Of a stretch of 64,000 nt of DNA, positions 15,905-23,743 are shown piece after piece. Origin of the DNA: Curtobacterium sp. GC_Cur_3. GTDB taxonomy: Bacteria; Actinomycetota; Actinomycetes; Actinomycetales; Microbacteriaceae. A program made the position numbers and the translations under genes. Location: assembly GCF_026544205.1 (NCBI RefSeq), contig NZ_JALNUI010000002.1, positions 124,001 through 188,000 of the forward strand, written 5' to 3'. The stretch's first letter is position 1; each line of letters begins with the position of its first letter. A model generated the notes under the pieces. That model was not told where the DNA came from, did no database searches, and saw only the letters and a program-made list of their open reading frames with translations.

Positions 15905-17119
15905 TCAGTCGACCTGGTCGGCCTCGACCGCTGCGCTCAGGCGTTCGAGGACGTCCGGCACCGCCGACCGCACCCGGCTCCAGCTCGGGATGAACGGCTT
16001 GTCGTTCGGCCTCGCGGTGAACGCGCTGCCGGCGTCGAGGACCGCCTGCGTGAAGAGCTCGACCGCTGCCTCCTCGGCGTGCTGGTCGAACGCCAGCCCG
16101 TTCATGACGGCCTCGTGCCGGTAGACCTCGACGATGTCGAGCGCGTTCCGGTAGTACGTCGCCTTGAGCACCCGGAAGGAGTCCGACGTCAGCGGGACCC
16201 CCATCGTGGCGAGCTTCCGGAACAGCGACTGCACGATGTCGTTGCCCATCCGTGCGAGTCCGCCGCTGCCGTCGGCCTCCGCGAGCGGCTGGTGCTTGTG
16301 GTCGTAGTCGTGGGCGATCTCGACCTGACAGACCTGGCGCGTGGCGTAGTCGCGGTACACCTCGGACAGCATCCCGATCTCGAGCCCCCAGCCGCCCGGG
16401 ATCTTCAGGCCGTTCAGCACGTGCGCGCGCATCGCGAATTCACCGGACAGTGGGTAGCGGAAGCTCGCGAGGTACTCCAGGTACTCGGACTCCCCGTACA
16501 CCTGGCGGAGCGACCGGAGCAGCGGCCCGACGAGCAGCCGTCCGACCCGTCCGTTGATGCGACCGTCGGCGACGCGGGCGTAGTAGCCCTTCGAGAACTC
16601 GTAGTCGAACGCCGGGTTCGCGAGCGGGTACAGCAGCCGCGCGAGCATGCCCCGCTCGTACGTCGTGATGTCGCTGTCGTGCAGCGCGATGCACTCGGCC
16701 CGCTCCGACGCCAGGGCGTACCCGGTGCAGTACCAGACGTTGCGGCCCTTGCCCGGTTCACCCGGTGCCAGGCCGGCGCGGTCGAGCTCGGCGTCCAGGG
16801 CACGGAGGCGCGGCCCGTCGTTCCACAGGATCCGGTGCCGCTGCGGCAGACGCGAGAAGAACTCCCGGGCGTGCTCGAACTGTGCGCGGTCGGCCCGGTC
16901 GAGCCCGATGACGATCTCGCTGAGCCAGTCCGCCTCGGCCAGCTCGTCGACGATGCGCTCGAGCGCCGGTCGTTCGAGCTCCGAGTACAGCGCCGGCAGG
17001 ATCAGGCTCATCGGGCGCTTCTCGGCGAAGCCCCGGAGCTCGTCCTCGATGCTCGCGGTGCTGCGCCGGGTCAGGTCGTGGAACGTCGTGATGACGCCGT
17101 TCTGGTGGAAGTCGCTCAT
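15905..17119 (-). CDS. GT81 glucosyl/mannosyl-3-phosphoglycerate synthase
   Basis: The 404-residue protein matches the GT81 family (GpgS/MpgS). SLILPALYSELERPALERIV opens the GT-A fold, GKGRNVWYC (123-131) lies in the nucleotide-sugar site, and LHDSDITTYE carries the metal-binding DSD (148-150). AHDYDHKHQPL is a conserved C-terminal box. It should transfer a hexose from a GDP/NDP-sugar to 3-phosphoglycerate, the first step to glucosyl- or mannosylglycerate. The neighbouring phosphatase resembles the mannosyl type, so mannosylglycerate is slightly favoured. Its ATG overlaps the stop of that phosphatase (ATGA). Confidence 0.83.
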   Translation of the reverse strand: MSDFHQNGVITTFHDLTRRSTASIEDELRGFAEKRPMSLILPALYSELERPALERIVDELAEADWLSEIVIGLDRADRAQFEHAREFFSRLPQRHRILWNDGPRLRALDAELDRAGLAPGEPGKGRNVWYCTGYALASERAECIALHDSDITTYERGMLARLLYPLANPAFDYEFSKGYYARVADGRINGRVGRLLVGPLLRSLRQVYGESEYLEYLASFRYPLSGEFAMRAHVLNGLKIPGGWGLEIGMLSEVYRDYATRQVCQVEIAHDYDHKHQPLAEADGSGGLARMGNDIVQSLFRKLATMGVPLTSDSFRVLKATYYRNALDIVEVYRHEAVMNGLAFDQHAEEAAVELFTQAVLDAGSAFTARPNDKPFIPSWSRVRSAVPDVLERLSAAVEADQVD

Positions 17120-17916
17120 CGGTCGCCCCTCAGGAAGTGGTTCAGTCCCTCGGCCCACCCCTGCGGGGCCGTGGTGGTCGTGCGGTGGACCCGCTCGGCG
17201 CGGTCGTCGGCGAGTGGTCCTGGTGCCGGTCCGACGCCGCGGACGACGACGGCCAGGTCGACGGTGTCGAGCATCGCGGTGTCGTTCGGCCCGTCGCCGA
17301 GGCCGATGGTCCGCGGCACGGACCCGGCCCGTCGTTCGTGGTCGGCGACGAGTGTCCGGACGGCGGCGCCCTTGTCGCGTCCGGCCGGCAGCACGTGCCA
17401 GAACCGGCCGCCGCGGACCAGGTCGAAGCCCGCCTCGGACAGGGCAGACCGGAATGCCTCGGCGCGGTCGTCGTCGCGTGCGTCCCAGCGCACCACCTCG
17501 GAGGCGGTGCGACACCGGGCAGCGTTCGCCCCGTCGAGGTCGAGTCCCGTCCAGGCGGCGACCTCCGCGTCGGACGCGCCGGAGAACGTCGTGACGTGCA
17601 GGGCCAGCGATCGTCGGACCCGCTCGAGTGCGGCGTGGAGTCGATCGAGGTCGCCGTCCGCGGGCCCGGTCAGCTGTTGGGCGTTGACGCCCACGACGAC
17701 CGCGCCGTTCTCGGCGACGAACGGCTGTCCCTCGAGGCCCGTCCGTGCTTGCAGCGCCCTGATCTCGACCGCGGTCTTGCTGCTGCAGAACACCACGGGG
17801 ACGCTCGCTCGCCGCAGTCGGTCGAGCATCGGCAGCGCCGCGTCGAACGTGTAGTCGTGGTGGTCGAGCAGGGTGCCGTCGAGGTCGGTGACGACCATCA
17901 GGTCGGGTTCTGGCAT
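17116..17916 (-). CDS. HAD-IIB phosphatase, mannosyl-3-phosphoglycerate phosphatase type
   Basis: The 266-residue protein has HAD motif I VVTDLDGTLLD (nucleophile Asp11, acid Asp13), motif II FCSSKT, motif III Lys in GRDKGAAV and motif IV GLGDGPNDTAML. FCSSKTAVEIRALQ and PFVAENGAVV are typical of the MPGP subgroup. It would remove phosphate from hexosyl-3-phosphoglycerate to give the compatible solute hexosylglycerate, the second step after the GT81 enzyme encoded by the overlapping gene. This pair protects against osmotic, heat or drought stress in other actinobacteria. Confidence 0.85.
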   Translation of the reverse strand: MPEPDLMVVTDLDGTLLDHHDYTFDAALPMLDRLRRASVPVVFCSSKTAVEIRALQARTGLEGQPFVAENGAVVVGVNAQQLTGPADGDLDRLHAALERVRRSLALHVTTFSGASDAEVAAWTGLDLDGANAARCRTASEVVRWDARDDDRAEAFRSALSEAGFDLVRGGRFWHVLPAGRDKGAAVRTLVADHERRAGSVPRTIGLGDGPNDTAMLDTVDLAVVVRGVGPAPGPLADDRAERVHRTTTTAPQGWAEGLNHFLRGDR

Positions 17917-18000
17917 CGGTCTCCACTCGCGGCTGGCTGGGCTGCGGGCGGCGATGCCCGCCGACCAGCCTGCCACCTGCGGTGGACGCGCGGGTGAACA

Positions 18001-18041
18001 GACGGGAGGCTCCCCACCGGACCGGTGGGGAGCCTCCCGTC
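18001..18041. repeat. Family A palindrome
   Basis: Twenty-base arms (GACGGGAGGCTCCCCACCGG and its complement) pair perfectly around a single A. The element lies between the MATE gene end and the phosphatase gene start, both on the minus strand, so it likely terminates the MATE transcript. Confidence 0.8.
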
Positions 18042-18059
18042 CGGTGGCCTGCCCGTCCG

Positions 18060-19493
18060 TCACGCCGCCTGTTCCAGCACCGCCTCGGCGCGCTCCGCGC
18101 TGCCCGCGTCGAGCCCGCGGTCGATGCGGCCCCGCGCCGCCAGCCAGATGACGACGCCGGCGAGGAAGACCAGGACCTCGGTGATCGTCAGCGCCCAGAT
18201 GATGCCGGCGAGCCCGAACCACAGGTTGCCGAGCAGGACGATCGGGATGAACAGGACGCCTTGCGCCAGCGACATCGCGATCGCCGGGGTCGCGAGCCCC
18301 GCCGCCTGGAACAGGGACGTGAACAGCCCCGTGAACCCGTTCACCACCGTCGCGACGAGCTGCGCGACCAGGATCGTCAGGCCGATCGCCAGCACCGAGT
18401 GGTCCGAGGAGAAGACGGTGAAGACCTGCTCCCGGAAGACGAACACCGTGCCGGAGAACAGCAGCACGATCGCCCCGACCGTCAGCGCCGATGCCCGCAG
18501 TGCCGAGCGCAGGCGCTCCCGGTCGCCCTTGCCGTACGCGTAGGCCAGCAGCGGCAGGACCCCGATCGTGACGCCCATCACCAGGAACTCCGGTACCTGG
18601 GCGATGCGGACGGCGACGCCCATCGCGGCCAGGGGGTCGTCGCCGTACTGCGCGGCCAGGTTGTTGAGCACGAGGGTCGTGACGATGAGGAACCCGGCCT
18701 GCAGCAGCTCGCTGACGCCGATGCCGAACACCGGCTTCAGGACCGAGCGGCGGAGCGTGAACCAGCGCAGCGACAGGCTGACGTTCTCGCTGTGCGTGCC
18801 GAGCCAGCGCACCCAGTAGACGATGCTCACGAGGTTGGCGAGCCCCACCGCGAGCGCGGCCCCGGCGACGCCCCAGTGCAGCACCAGGATGAAGAGCACG
18901 TCGAACACCAGGTTCCCGACGGTCGACAGGATCAACCCGACCATCGCCTGGCGGGCGGCTCCCTCGGCGCGGATCATCTGCTCCAGACAGAACGCCGCGG
19001 CGAGCACCGGCACGAAGGCGAGCATGACGCTGACGTAGGCGCTGGTCGCGGGCACCGCTGCGGCGTCCGCCCCGAGCAGCCCGACCAGCGGCCGCAGGAA
19101 CAGCAGTCCGAGGCCGCCGAGCACGATGCCCGTCATGACCGACCCCCAGACGGCGAAGGACGCGACGTGCTTGATCTCGCCGGCCTTCGCGGGGTCGTGC
19201 TCCGAGGCGCCGAGCAACCGCGACATGAGCGAGCTGCCGCCGACGCCGAACACCCCGCCGACCGCCATCACCAGCCCGAGCAGCGGTGTGCCGAAGGTGA
19301 TCGCGGCCAGCAGCGAGGTGTCGTGCTGCGCGCCGATGAAGCCCGCGTTGATGACGTTGTACAGCGCGCTGACGACCATCGCCGCGGCCATCGGCACGCA
19401 CAGGTGCACGAGGGCCCTGACGATCGGGGCGGCGGAGAGGTACCAGCGGTTCTTCTCCGCTGCGGTGGTGGGTATGGCGGTCGTGGTGGTCAT
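18060..19493 (-). CDS. MATE family multidrug exporter
   Basis: The 477-residue protein has twelve membrane segments in two MatE halves (ALVHLCVPMAAAMVVSALYN; GVSELLQAGFLIVTTLVL). The short basic/charged N-terminus and FGTPLLGLVMAVGGVFGVGG are typical of bacterial NorM/MepA-like Na+ or H+ drug antiporters. ATG 19493 follows GGAAGGGAA. A MarR gene lies 170 bases upstream on the same strand, the usual arrangement for a drug-inducible MepR-MepA pair. Confidence 0.9.
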   Translation of the reverse strand: MTTTTAIPTTAAEKNRWYLSAAPIVRALVHLCVPMAAAMVVSALYNVINAGFIGAQHDTSLLAAITFGTPLLGLVMAVGGVFGVGGSSLMSRLLGASEHDPAKAGEIKHVASFAVWGSVMTGIVLGGLGLLFLRPLVGLLGADAAAVPATSAYVSVMLAFVPVLAAAFCLEQMIRAEGAARQAMVGLILSTVGNLVFDVLFILVLHWGVAGAALAVGLANLVSIVYWVRWLGTHSENVSLSLRWFTLRRSVLKPVFGIGVSELLQAGFLIVTTLVLNNLAAQYGDDPLAAMGVAVRIAQVPEFLVMGVTIGVLPLLAYAYGKGDRERLRSALRASALTVGAIVLLFSGTVFVFREQVFTVFSSDHSVLAIGLTILVAQLVATVVNGFTGLFTSLFQAAGLATPAIAMSLAQGVLFIPIVLLGNLWFGLAGIIWALTITEVLVFLAGVVIWLAARGRIDRGLDAGSAERAEAVLEQAA

Positions 19494-19663
19494 GGTCGTT
19501 CCCTTCCGTGCGGGCGCACGGATCGCGCGCCGACGGATCGTCGGCACGGCATGGCGGATGCCCCGACGGCAGAGCCGCCGCGGCATCAATGAGGGCGCGT
19601 CGGCGGGACCGTCGCGTGGGCAGGCTGGCGCCTCCGGCGGACGGCCGGGAGGCTCTGCTGCAG

Positions 19664-20101
19664 TTACCGGGTGGGTTCCGGCAGCTCGGCGGTCACCTTG
19701 AGCAGGAGGTCGCGGAGCGTGGCGCGCTCGTCCGGACTGAGCGGGGCGAGCAGGCGGTCGTCGAGGGCGAGCATCGCGTCCTCGAACCCGGCGATCAGGT
19801 CGATGCCGGTGGGGGTGGCGTAGACGAGCTTCGTCCGGGCGTTGCCGGCGTCCGCTCGTCGTTCGATGAGGCCCCGTTTCTCGAGCCCCTGCAGGAGGCT
19901 GGACACGCTGGCCGCACTGGTCCGGGTCATCGCGGCGATGTCGCGCTGGATGGCGCCCGGGTTCTGCTGCAGGTAGCCGAGCACGAAGCTCTGCTCGTGC
20001 GAGAGCTCGCGCTCCCGCACCCACTCGTCGGCGGCCTTGCGCTGGGCCCACCCGATCCAGCGCATGAGCTGGAGGGGTGTGTCGAAGTGCGGTGCCTGCA
20101 T
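19664..20101 (-). CDS. MarR family regulator, likely leaderless mRNA
   Basis: The 145-residue regulator has the winged helix at about residues 35-100 (QNPGAIQRDIAAMTRTSAASVSSLLQGLEKRGLIERR and the wing DAGNARTKLVYAT). ATG 20101 is chosen because a promoter with TTGACA, a 17-bp spacer and TAGAGT ends only 7 bases before it, leaving no room for a leader or a ribosome site. It is upstream of the MATE exporter on the same strand and likely represses both in the absence of a drug ligand. Confidence 0.88.
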   Translation of the reverse strand: MQAPHFDTPLQLMRWIGWAQRKAADEWVRERELSHEQSFVLGYLQQNPGAIQRDIAAMTRTSAASVSSLLQGLEKRGLIERRADAGNARTKLVYATPTGIDLIAGFEDAMLALDDRLLAPLSPDERATLRDLLLKVTAELPEPTR

Positions 20102-20137
20102 GATCAGAACTCTAAGTGTTTGACCTCTAACTGTCAA
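20102..20137 (-). promoter_or_regulatory. sigma70-type promoter of marR with repeat half-sites
   Basis: On the minus strand TTGACA (20137-20132) is a perfect -35 box, followed by 17 bases and TAGAGT (20114-20109) as -10. The direct repeats GTTAGAG and CTTAGAG overlap the spacer and -10 and could be MarR half-sites. Transcription would begin at or next to the ATG. This AT-rich stretch stands out against the GC-rich surroundings. Confidence 0.7.
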
Positions 20138-20173
20138 CCGAGGGGTTCGGTGATGGCGCTTGCGTGTGGAAGT

Positions 20174-20453
20174 GAGACGCCGGTGTCTGGGATCGAGACG
20201 CCGGTGTCTGTGCGAGACGCCTCGTTGTTCACGAGACGCCGCAGTTTTCGGCGGTGTCTCGGGCGCATGGAGGTGTTTCAGCGAGACGCCGGTGTCTCGA
20301 TGCTGAGCGTGCGAGTTCTGCGGACGTAGGTGTGCGGGCCCGAGGCGCCGGTGTCTTCCTGAGGCGCCGCGGTTTTCCGCGGTGTCTTGGCAAAACGCCG
20401 GTGTTTTGCGTTCGGGGGGCGTCCGGAGTCAGTGGGACGCCGGCGTCTCGCGG
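20174..20453. repeat. cluster of Family B palindromic units
   Basis: The 327-base gap between marR and the DUF808 gene holds no gene but at least seven related units: GAGACGCCGGTGTCT at 20174 and 20195, a hairpin at 20232-20261, CGAGACGCCGGTGTCTCG at 20282-20299, a GC hairpin with TTTT loop near 20361-20387, GCAAAACGCCGGTGTTTTGC at 20390-20409, and GGACGCCGGCGTCTC at 20436-20450. Spacing is irregular. The last unit encodes the final residues of the DUF808 protein. Confidence 0.8.
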
Positions 20454-21319
20454 GCGGGACGCAGGCGGCGGACGGCGGTGACGACGAGCACGACGAGGGC
20501 GCCGAGCACGAGACCGAACACAGCCGAGGACGCCGTGTCCGCGAACCACTCCACGACGGGCCCGGCGGGCTCCACCGCGTGGGTGATCACGTGCAGCACG
20601 TCGTACGGTCCGTGCCAGAACGTCTCGGCGAGGTTCGCGATCACGAGGTGCCCACCAACCCAGAGCATGGCGACGGTCCCGACGATGCCGATCGTGCGGA
20701 ACACGGCGGGCATCGAGCGCACCACGCCGTCACCGAAGCGCCGCAGCCCCTCGGACGGGTGTTCCATGAGCCGCAGCCCGACGTCGTCGATCTTCACCAG
20801 CAGTGCCACCGCTCCGTAGACCAGCGCGGTCATGCCGAGCGCGATGAGGGCCAGCGCACCGAGGGTCAGCCAGAAGCCCATGTCGGGGTCGAGGCTGGCG
20901 AGGGCGATGAGCATGATCTCGGTGCTGAGGATCAGGTCGGTGCGGATGGCGCCGAACACGAGCTTGCGTTCGTCGCGGGAGTCGTCCTCGGCGGAGACGT
21001 GGTGGTGGCCGAACCACTCGGCGACCTTCTCTGCGCCCTCGAAGCAGAGGTACGTGCCACCGATGACGAGGAGCCACGGCAGCACCCACGGCGCGAACGA
21101 CGACAGCAGCAGCGCCACCGGGATGATGATGACGAACTTGTTGAACAGGCTGCCGAGGGCGATCCGCCCGACGACGGGGAGCTCCCGGGCGGGTGCGAGT
21201 CCCTGCACGTACTGCGGGGTGACGGCGGCGTCGTCGATGACGACCCCGGCGGTCTTCGCGCTCGCCTTGAGCGCGGCGGAGAGGATGTCGTCGACGACGG
21301 CGAGCAACCCGACTGACAT
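20429..21319 (-). CDS. DUF808 (YedI-like) membrane protein
   Basis: The 296-residue protein starts SVGLLAVVDDILSAALKASAKTAGVVIDDAAVTPQYVQG, the conserved N-terminus of the DUF808/YedI family, and has about seven membrane segments with GGTYLCFEGAEKVAEW and DLILSTEIMLIALA, both family hallmarks. The function is unknown. The C-terminus (RPARETPASH) is encoded by a Family B repeat unit, so the gene end has probably been altered by the repeat cluster next to it. Confidence 0.88.
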   Translation of the reverse strand: MSVGLLAVVDDILSAALKASAKTAGVVIDDAAVTPQYVQGLAPARELPVVGRIALGSLFNKFVIIIPVALLLSSFAPWVLPWLLVIGGTYLCFEGAEKVAEWFGHHHVSAEDDSRDERKLVFGAIRTDLILSTEIMLIALASLDPDMGFWLTLGALALIALGMTALVYGAVALLVKIDDVGLRLMEHPSEGLRRFGDGVVRSMPAVFRTIGIVGTVAMLWVGGHLVIANLAETFWHGPYDVLHVITHAVEPAGPVVEWFADTASSAVFGLVLGALVVLVVTAVRRLRPARETPASH

Positions 21320-21419
21320 GTGCGGTCCCCGGTCTCAGGCCACGCGGGCGGCGCGGTGGACGTCGTCGACGGTGGGACGGGAGGGAGCTGCCTGCATGGG
21401 GAGAACCCTATTGGTTCAC

Positions 21420-22178
21420 TCAGGTGGTGGCGCTGAGTGCTACCCGCGCCGCCCGCACCACGTCGCTGTCGGTGACGAAGTGCGCGGAACCGTCGTCGGC
21501 CCCGCCCATGGGCACACCCGCGTGCGCGCTGTCGGCGGCCGGGCGCTTGGCGGAGAGGTGCACGGCGGCCGCACCGGTGGCGACCAGGGCCGGCACGTCC
21601 GCGGGGATGACCCCGGCGCCGGCCATGACCTGCACGGGCCCGGCGGCCGACACCATGCGGGCGATCGTCGCCGCGCCGGTGAGGGCGGTGGGGGCGGCGC
21701 CCGAGGTCAGGACCCGGGTGAACCCGAGGTCGGCGAGCAGGGCGACGGCGGCGACGGGGTCCGCCGCGTGGTCGATCGCCCGGTGCAGGGTGACCTCGAC
21801 GTCGTCGCGGAGCGCGCGGGCGGTGCCGACGAAGCGCCGCAGGACGTCGTGGTCGAGCGACCCGTCCGCCCCGAGCGCGCCGACGACGACGCCGGCGACG
21901 CCCGAGCGCACGACGGCCTCGAGCTCGCGGTCCATCAGCTCGACCTCGTCCGCGTCGTACACGAAGCCACCCGGGCGGCACCGGACCAGGGCGTGCACGG
22001 GGATGCCCGTCGCGACCGCGGCCTCGACGAGCCCCTGCGACGGGGTCAGGCCGCCGAGCTCGAGCCCCACGCAGAGCTCGACCCGGTCGGCGCCGCCGTC
22101 ACGGGCGACGACCGCACCCGCCGGCGAGGTGACGGCGATCTCGAGGGAGACCGGGGAGTCGGAGTGGGCTGTGGTCAC
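21420..22178 (-). CDS. cutC: CutC family protein
   Basis: The 252-residue protein has the TIM-barrel pattern of CutC: LEIAVTSPAGAVVARDGGADRVELC at the N-terminus, GLTPSQGLVEAA, VHALVRCRPGGFVYDADEVELM and VTLHRAIDHAADP. CutC was linked to copper tolerance, but the real reaction is unclear. GTG 22178 overlaps the stop of the M81 peptidase gene (GTGA), so it belongs to that operon. In this context a role in catabolism of the imported substrate is as likely as copper handling. Confidence 0.92.
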   Translation of the reverse strand: MTTAHSDSPVSLEIAVTSPAGAVVARDGGADRVELCVGLELGGLTPSQGLVEAAVATGIPVHALVRCRPGGFVYDADEVELMDRELEAVVRSGVAGVVVGALGADGSLDHDVLRRFVGTARALRDDVEVTLHRAIDHAADPVAAVALLADLGFTRVLTSGAAPTALTGAATIARMVSAAGPVQVMAGAGVIPADVPALVATGAAAVHLSAKRPAADSAHAGVPMGGADDGSAHFVTDSDVVRAARVALSATT

Positions 22179-23743
22179 GCGATGGCTCCGAGCGGTTCGT
22201 TCGAGGGCGGGATGATGCGGGCACCGAGGTCGGGCGCCGACGGGAACACCCGATCGTACGGGAACATCGGCCGTGCGATCCGGTGGTGGCCGAGGCGCTC
22301 GAGGTCCTGGTCGACCCCGCCGGGCGTCAGCGCGAGCATCCAGTCGGCGGCCATGTCGAACAGCTCCGGCTCGAGGTAGCCGATCTTCACGATGACGACG
22401 TCGGCCTGGCGCGGGGCGAGGTCGAGGTCCGTGAAGTCGTGCTCGTGGTGGTACGGCTTGCGCAGCGTCGTGAGGATGGCGAACACGCTGCCGACCTGCA
22501 GCACGACCTCGGTCTCGGCGTCGCGGTCACCGTGCTTGACCGCGTGCACCCGCCCGGTCATGGTGATCGGTCCGGCGTGGAGGTCGTCGACGGCGGCACC
22601 CGCGGTCACGGTGACGGTCGCACCGACGCCCGCGGCCACCGCGGTGGCGACGGCGTCCGGGCCGGGGACGCTCGCGTAGATGACGGTCGGGCCGTCGGCC
22701 GACTGGAACTCCGGCCGTGCGAGCACCTCGGTCAGCCCCCACGTCATGTCGCCGGACCCACCGGCGGTCGGGTTGTCGCCCGAGTCCGAGACGAAGTACG
22801 GCCGGGCGGCGCCGGGAGCGAGCGCGGCGTCGAGGCACTCGGCGAACGAGCCCGTCGGCGCCACGAAGACGAAGTCCTCGCGCACGTCCCAGAACGCGCG
22901 GGCCAGTCGCTCGGCCCCGGCGGCCACGGCGTCCTGGTCCCACCCGGTGACGACGGTGACGGCACGGTCGCGCGGCTGGTCGGCCCACGCGTACCCGACC
23001 CAGATCGCGGCGTCGAGCACGCCGTCCGTGGCCTCGACGGCGGGGACCTGGGCGTAGAGCGACGCCGCGGGCTCGAGCCGCGTCGAGGTCTGCTCGCCGG
23101 GCAGCAGCACCGGGATCGGGACCCACGCCTTCACGGGGCGCTGCGACCCGGCCGGGCGGGTGGTGAGCACATCGACGAGGTTCCGGACGGCGCGCTCCTT
23201 CGTCTCCATGGCGTCCTCGTGCGGGGCCATCCGGTAGCAGGTGACCAGGTCGACCTGGTGGGCCAGCTCCGCCGTGACGTTGCCGTGCAGGTCCATCGAC
23301 GCCGAGACGATGACGTCGGGGCCGATCACCGCGCGGATGCGTCCGAGCAGGTCGGTCTCGGCGTCGTCCAGCCCCTCGACGACCATCGCGCCGTGGATGT
23401 CGTACCAGAGCCCGTCCACCGTGGTCGAGTCGACGAGCGACTGCAGCCGCGAGACGATCTCGGACGCGAGCGACTCGTACGCCTCCCGCGTCACCATCCC
23501 GCCGGGCAGCGCGTGCCCGATCAGCGCGCCGCGGAAGTCGGCGGCGTCGGACAGCCCGGCGAGGAAGTCGTAGCGGGCCACGACCTCGTCTCCGCGGTCC
23601 GGGTGGAACGCCTCGGCCTTGGTCCTGGTCGGCGTGAACGTCGACGTCTCGATGGCCAACCCGGCGATGGCGATGACCGGCCGCCGAGCCGGAGAACCGG
23701 CCGGAGACTGGGCGGGACGATGCGTGGGTACGGTGTCAGACAC
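22175..23743 (-). CDS. M81 family metallopeptidase (MlrC-like)
   Basis: The 522-residue protein belongs to the M81/MlrC family, whose founder degrades linearised microcystin. IETSTF (31-36), DIHGAM (115-120) and DLHGN (151-155) with the following MAPHEDAMET hold the predicted zinc ligands and catalytic residues. The second half (SDSGDNPTAGGSGD) is a family landmark. GTG 23743 has AGGAGT just upstream. It overlaps the ROK regulator by 8 bases. With a divergent dipeptide importer it probably hydrolyses an imported peptide or amide in the cytoplasm. Confidence 0.88.
   Translation of the reverse strand: MSDTVPTHRPAQSPAGSPARRPVIAIAGLAIETSTFTPTRTKAEAFHPDRGDEVVARYDFLAGLSDAADFRGALIGHALPGGMVTREAYESLASEIVSRLQSLVDSTTVDGLWYDIHGAMVVEGLDDAETDLLGRIRAVIGPDVIVSASMDLHGNVTAELAHQVDLVTCYRMAPHEDAMETKERAVRNLVDVLTTRPAGSQRPVKAWVPIPVLLPGEQTSTRLEPAASLYAQVPAVEATDGVLDAAIWVGYAWADQPRDRAVTVVTGWDQDAVAAGAERLARAFWDVREDFVFVAPTGSFAECLDAALAPGAARPYFVSDSGDNPTAGGSGDMTWGLTEVLARPEFQSADGPTVIYASVPGPDAVATAVAAGVGATVTVTAGAAVDDLHAGPITMTGRVHAVKHGDRDAETEVVLQVGSVFAILTTLRKPYHHEHDFTDLDLAPRQADVVIVKIGYLEPELFDMAADWMLALTPGGVDQDLERLGHHRIARPMFPYDRVFPSAPDLGARIIPPSNEPLGAIA

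Noticed and set aside
20174-20453. CRISPR array
   Set aside because: The repeated units are short self-palindromes with irregular spacing and no unique spacers of constant length; no cas genes are near.
20254-20481. Plus-strand small ORF in the repeat cluster
   Set aside because: It is a translation of palindromic repeats (Arg/Arg/Gly/Val-rich) with no ribosome site.
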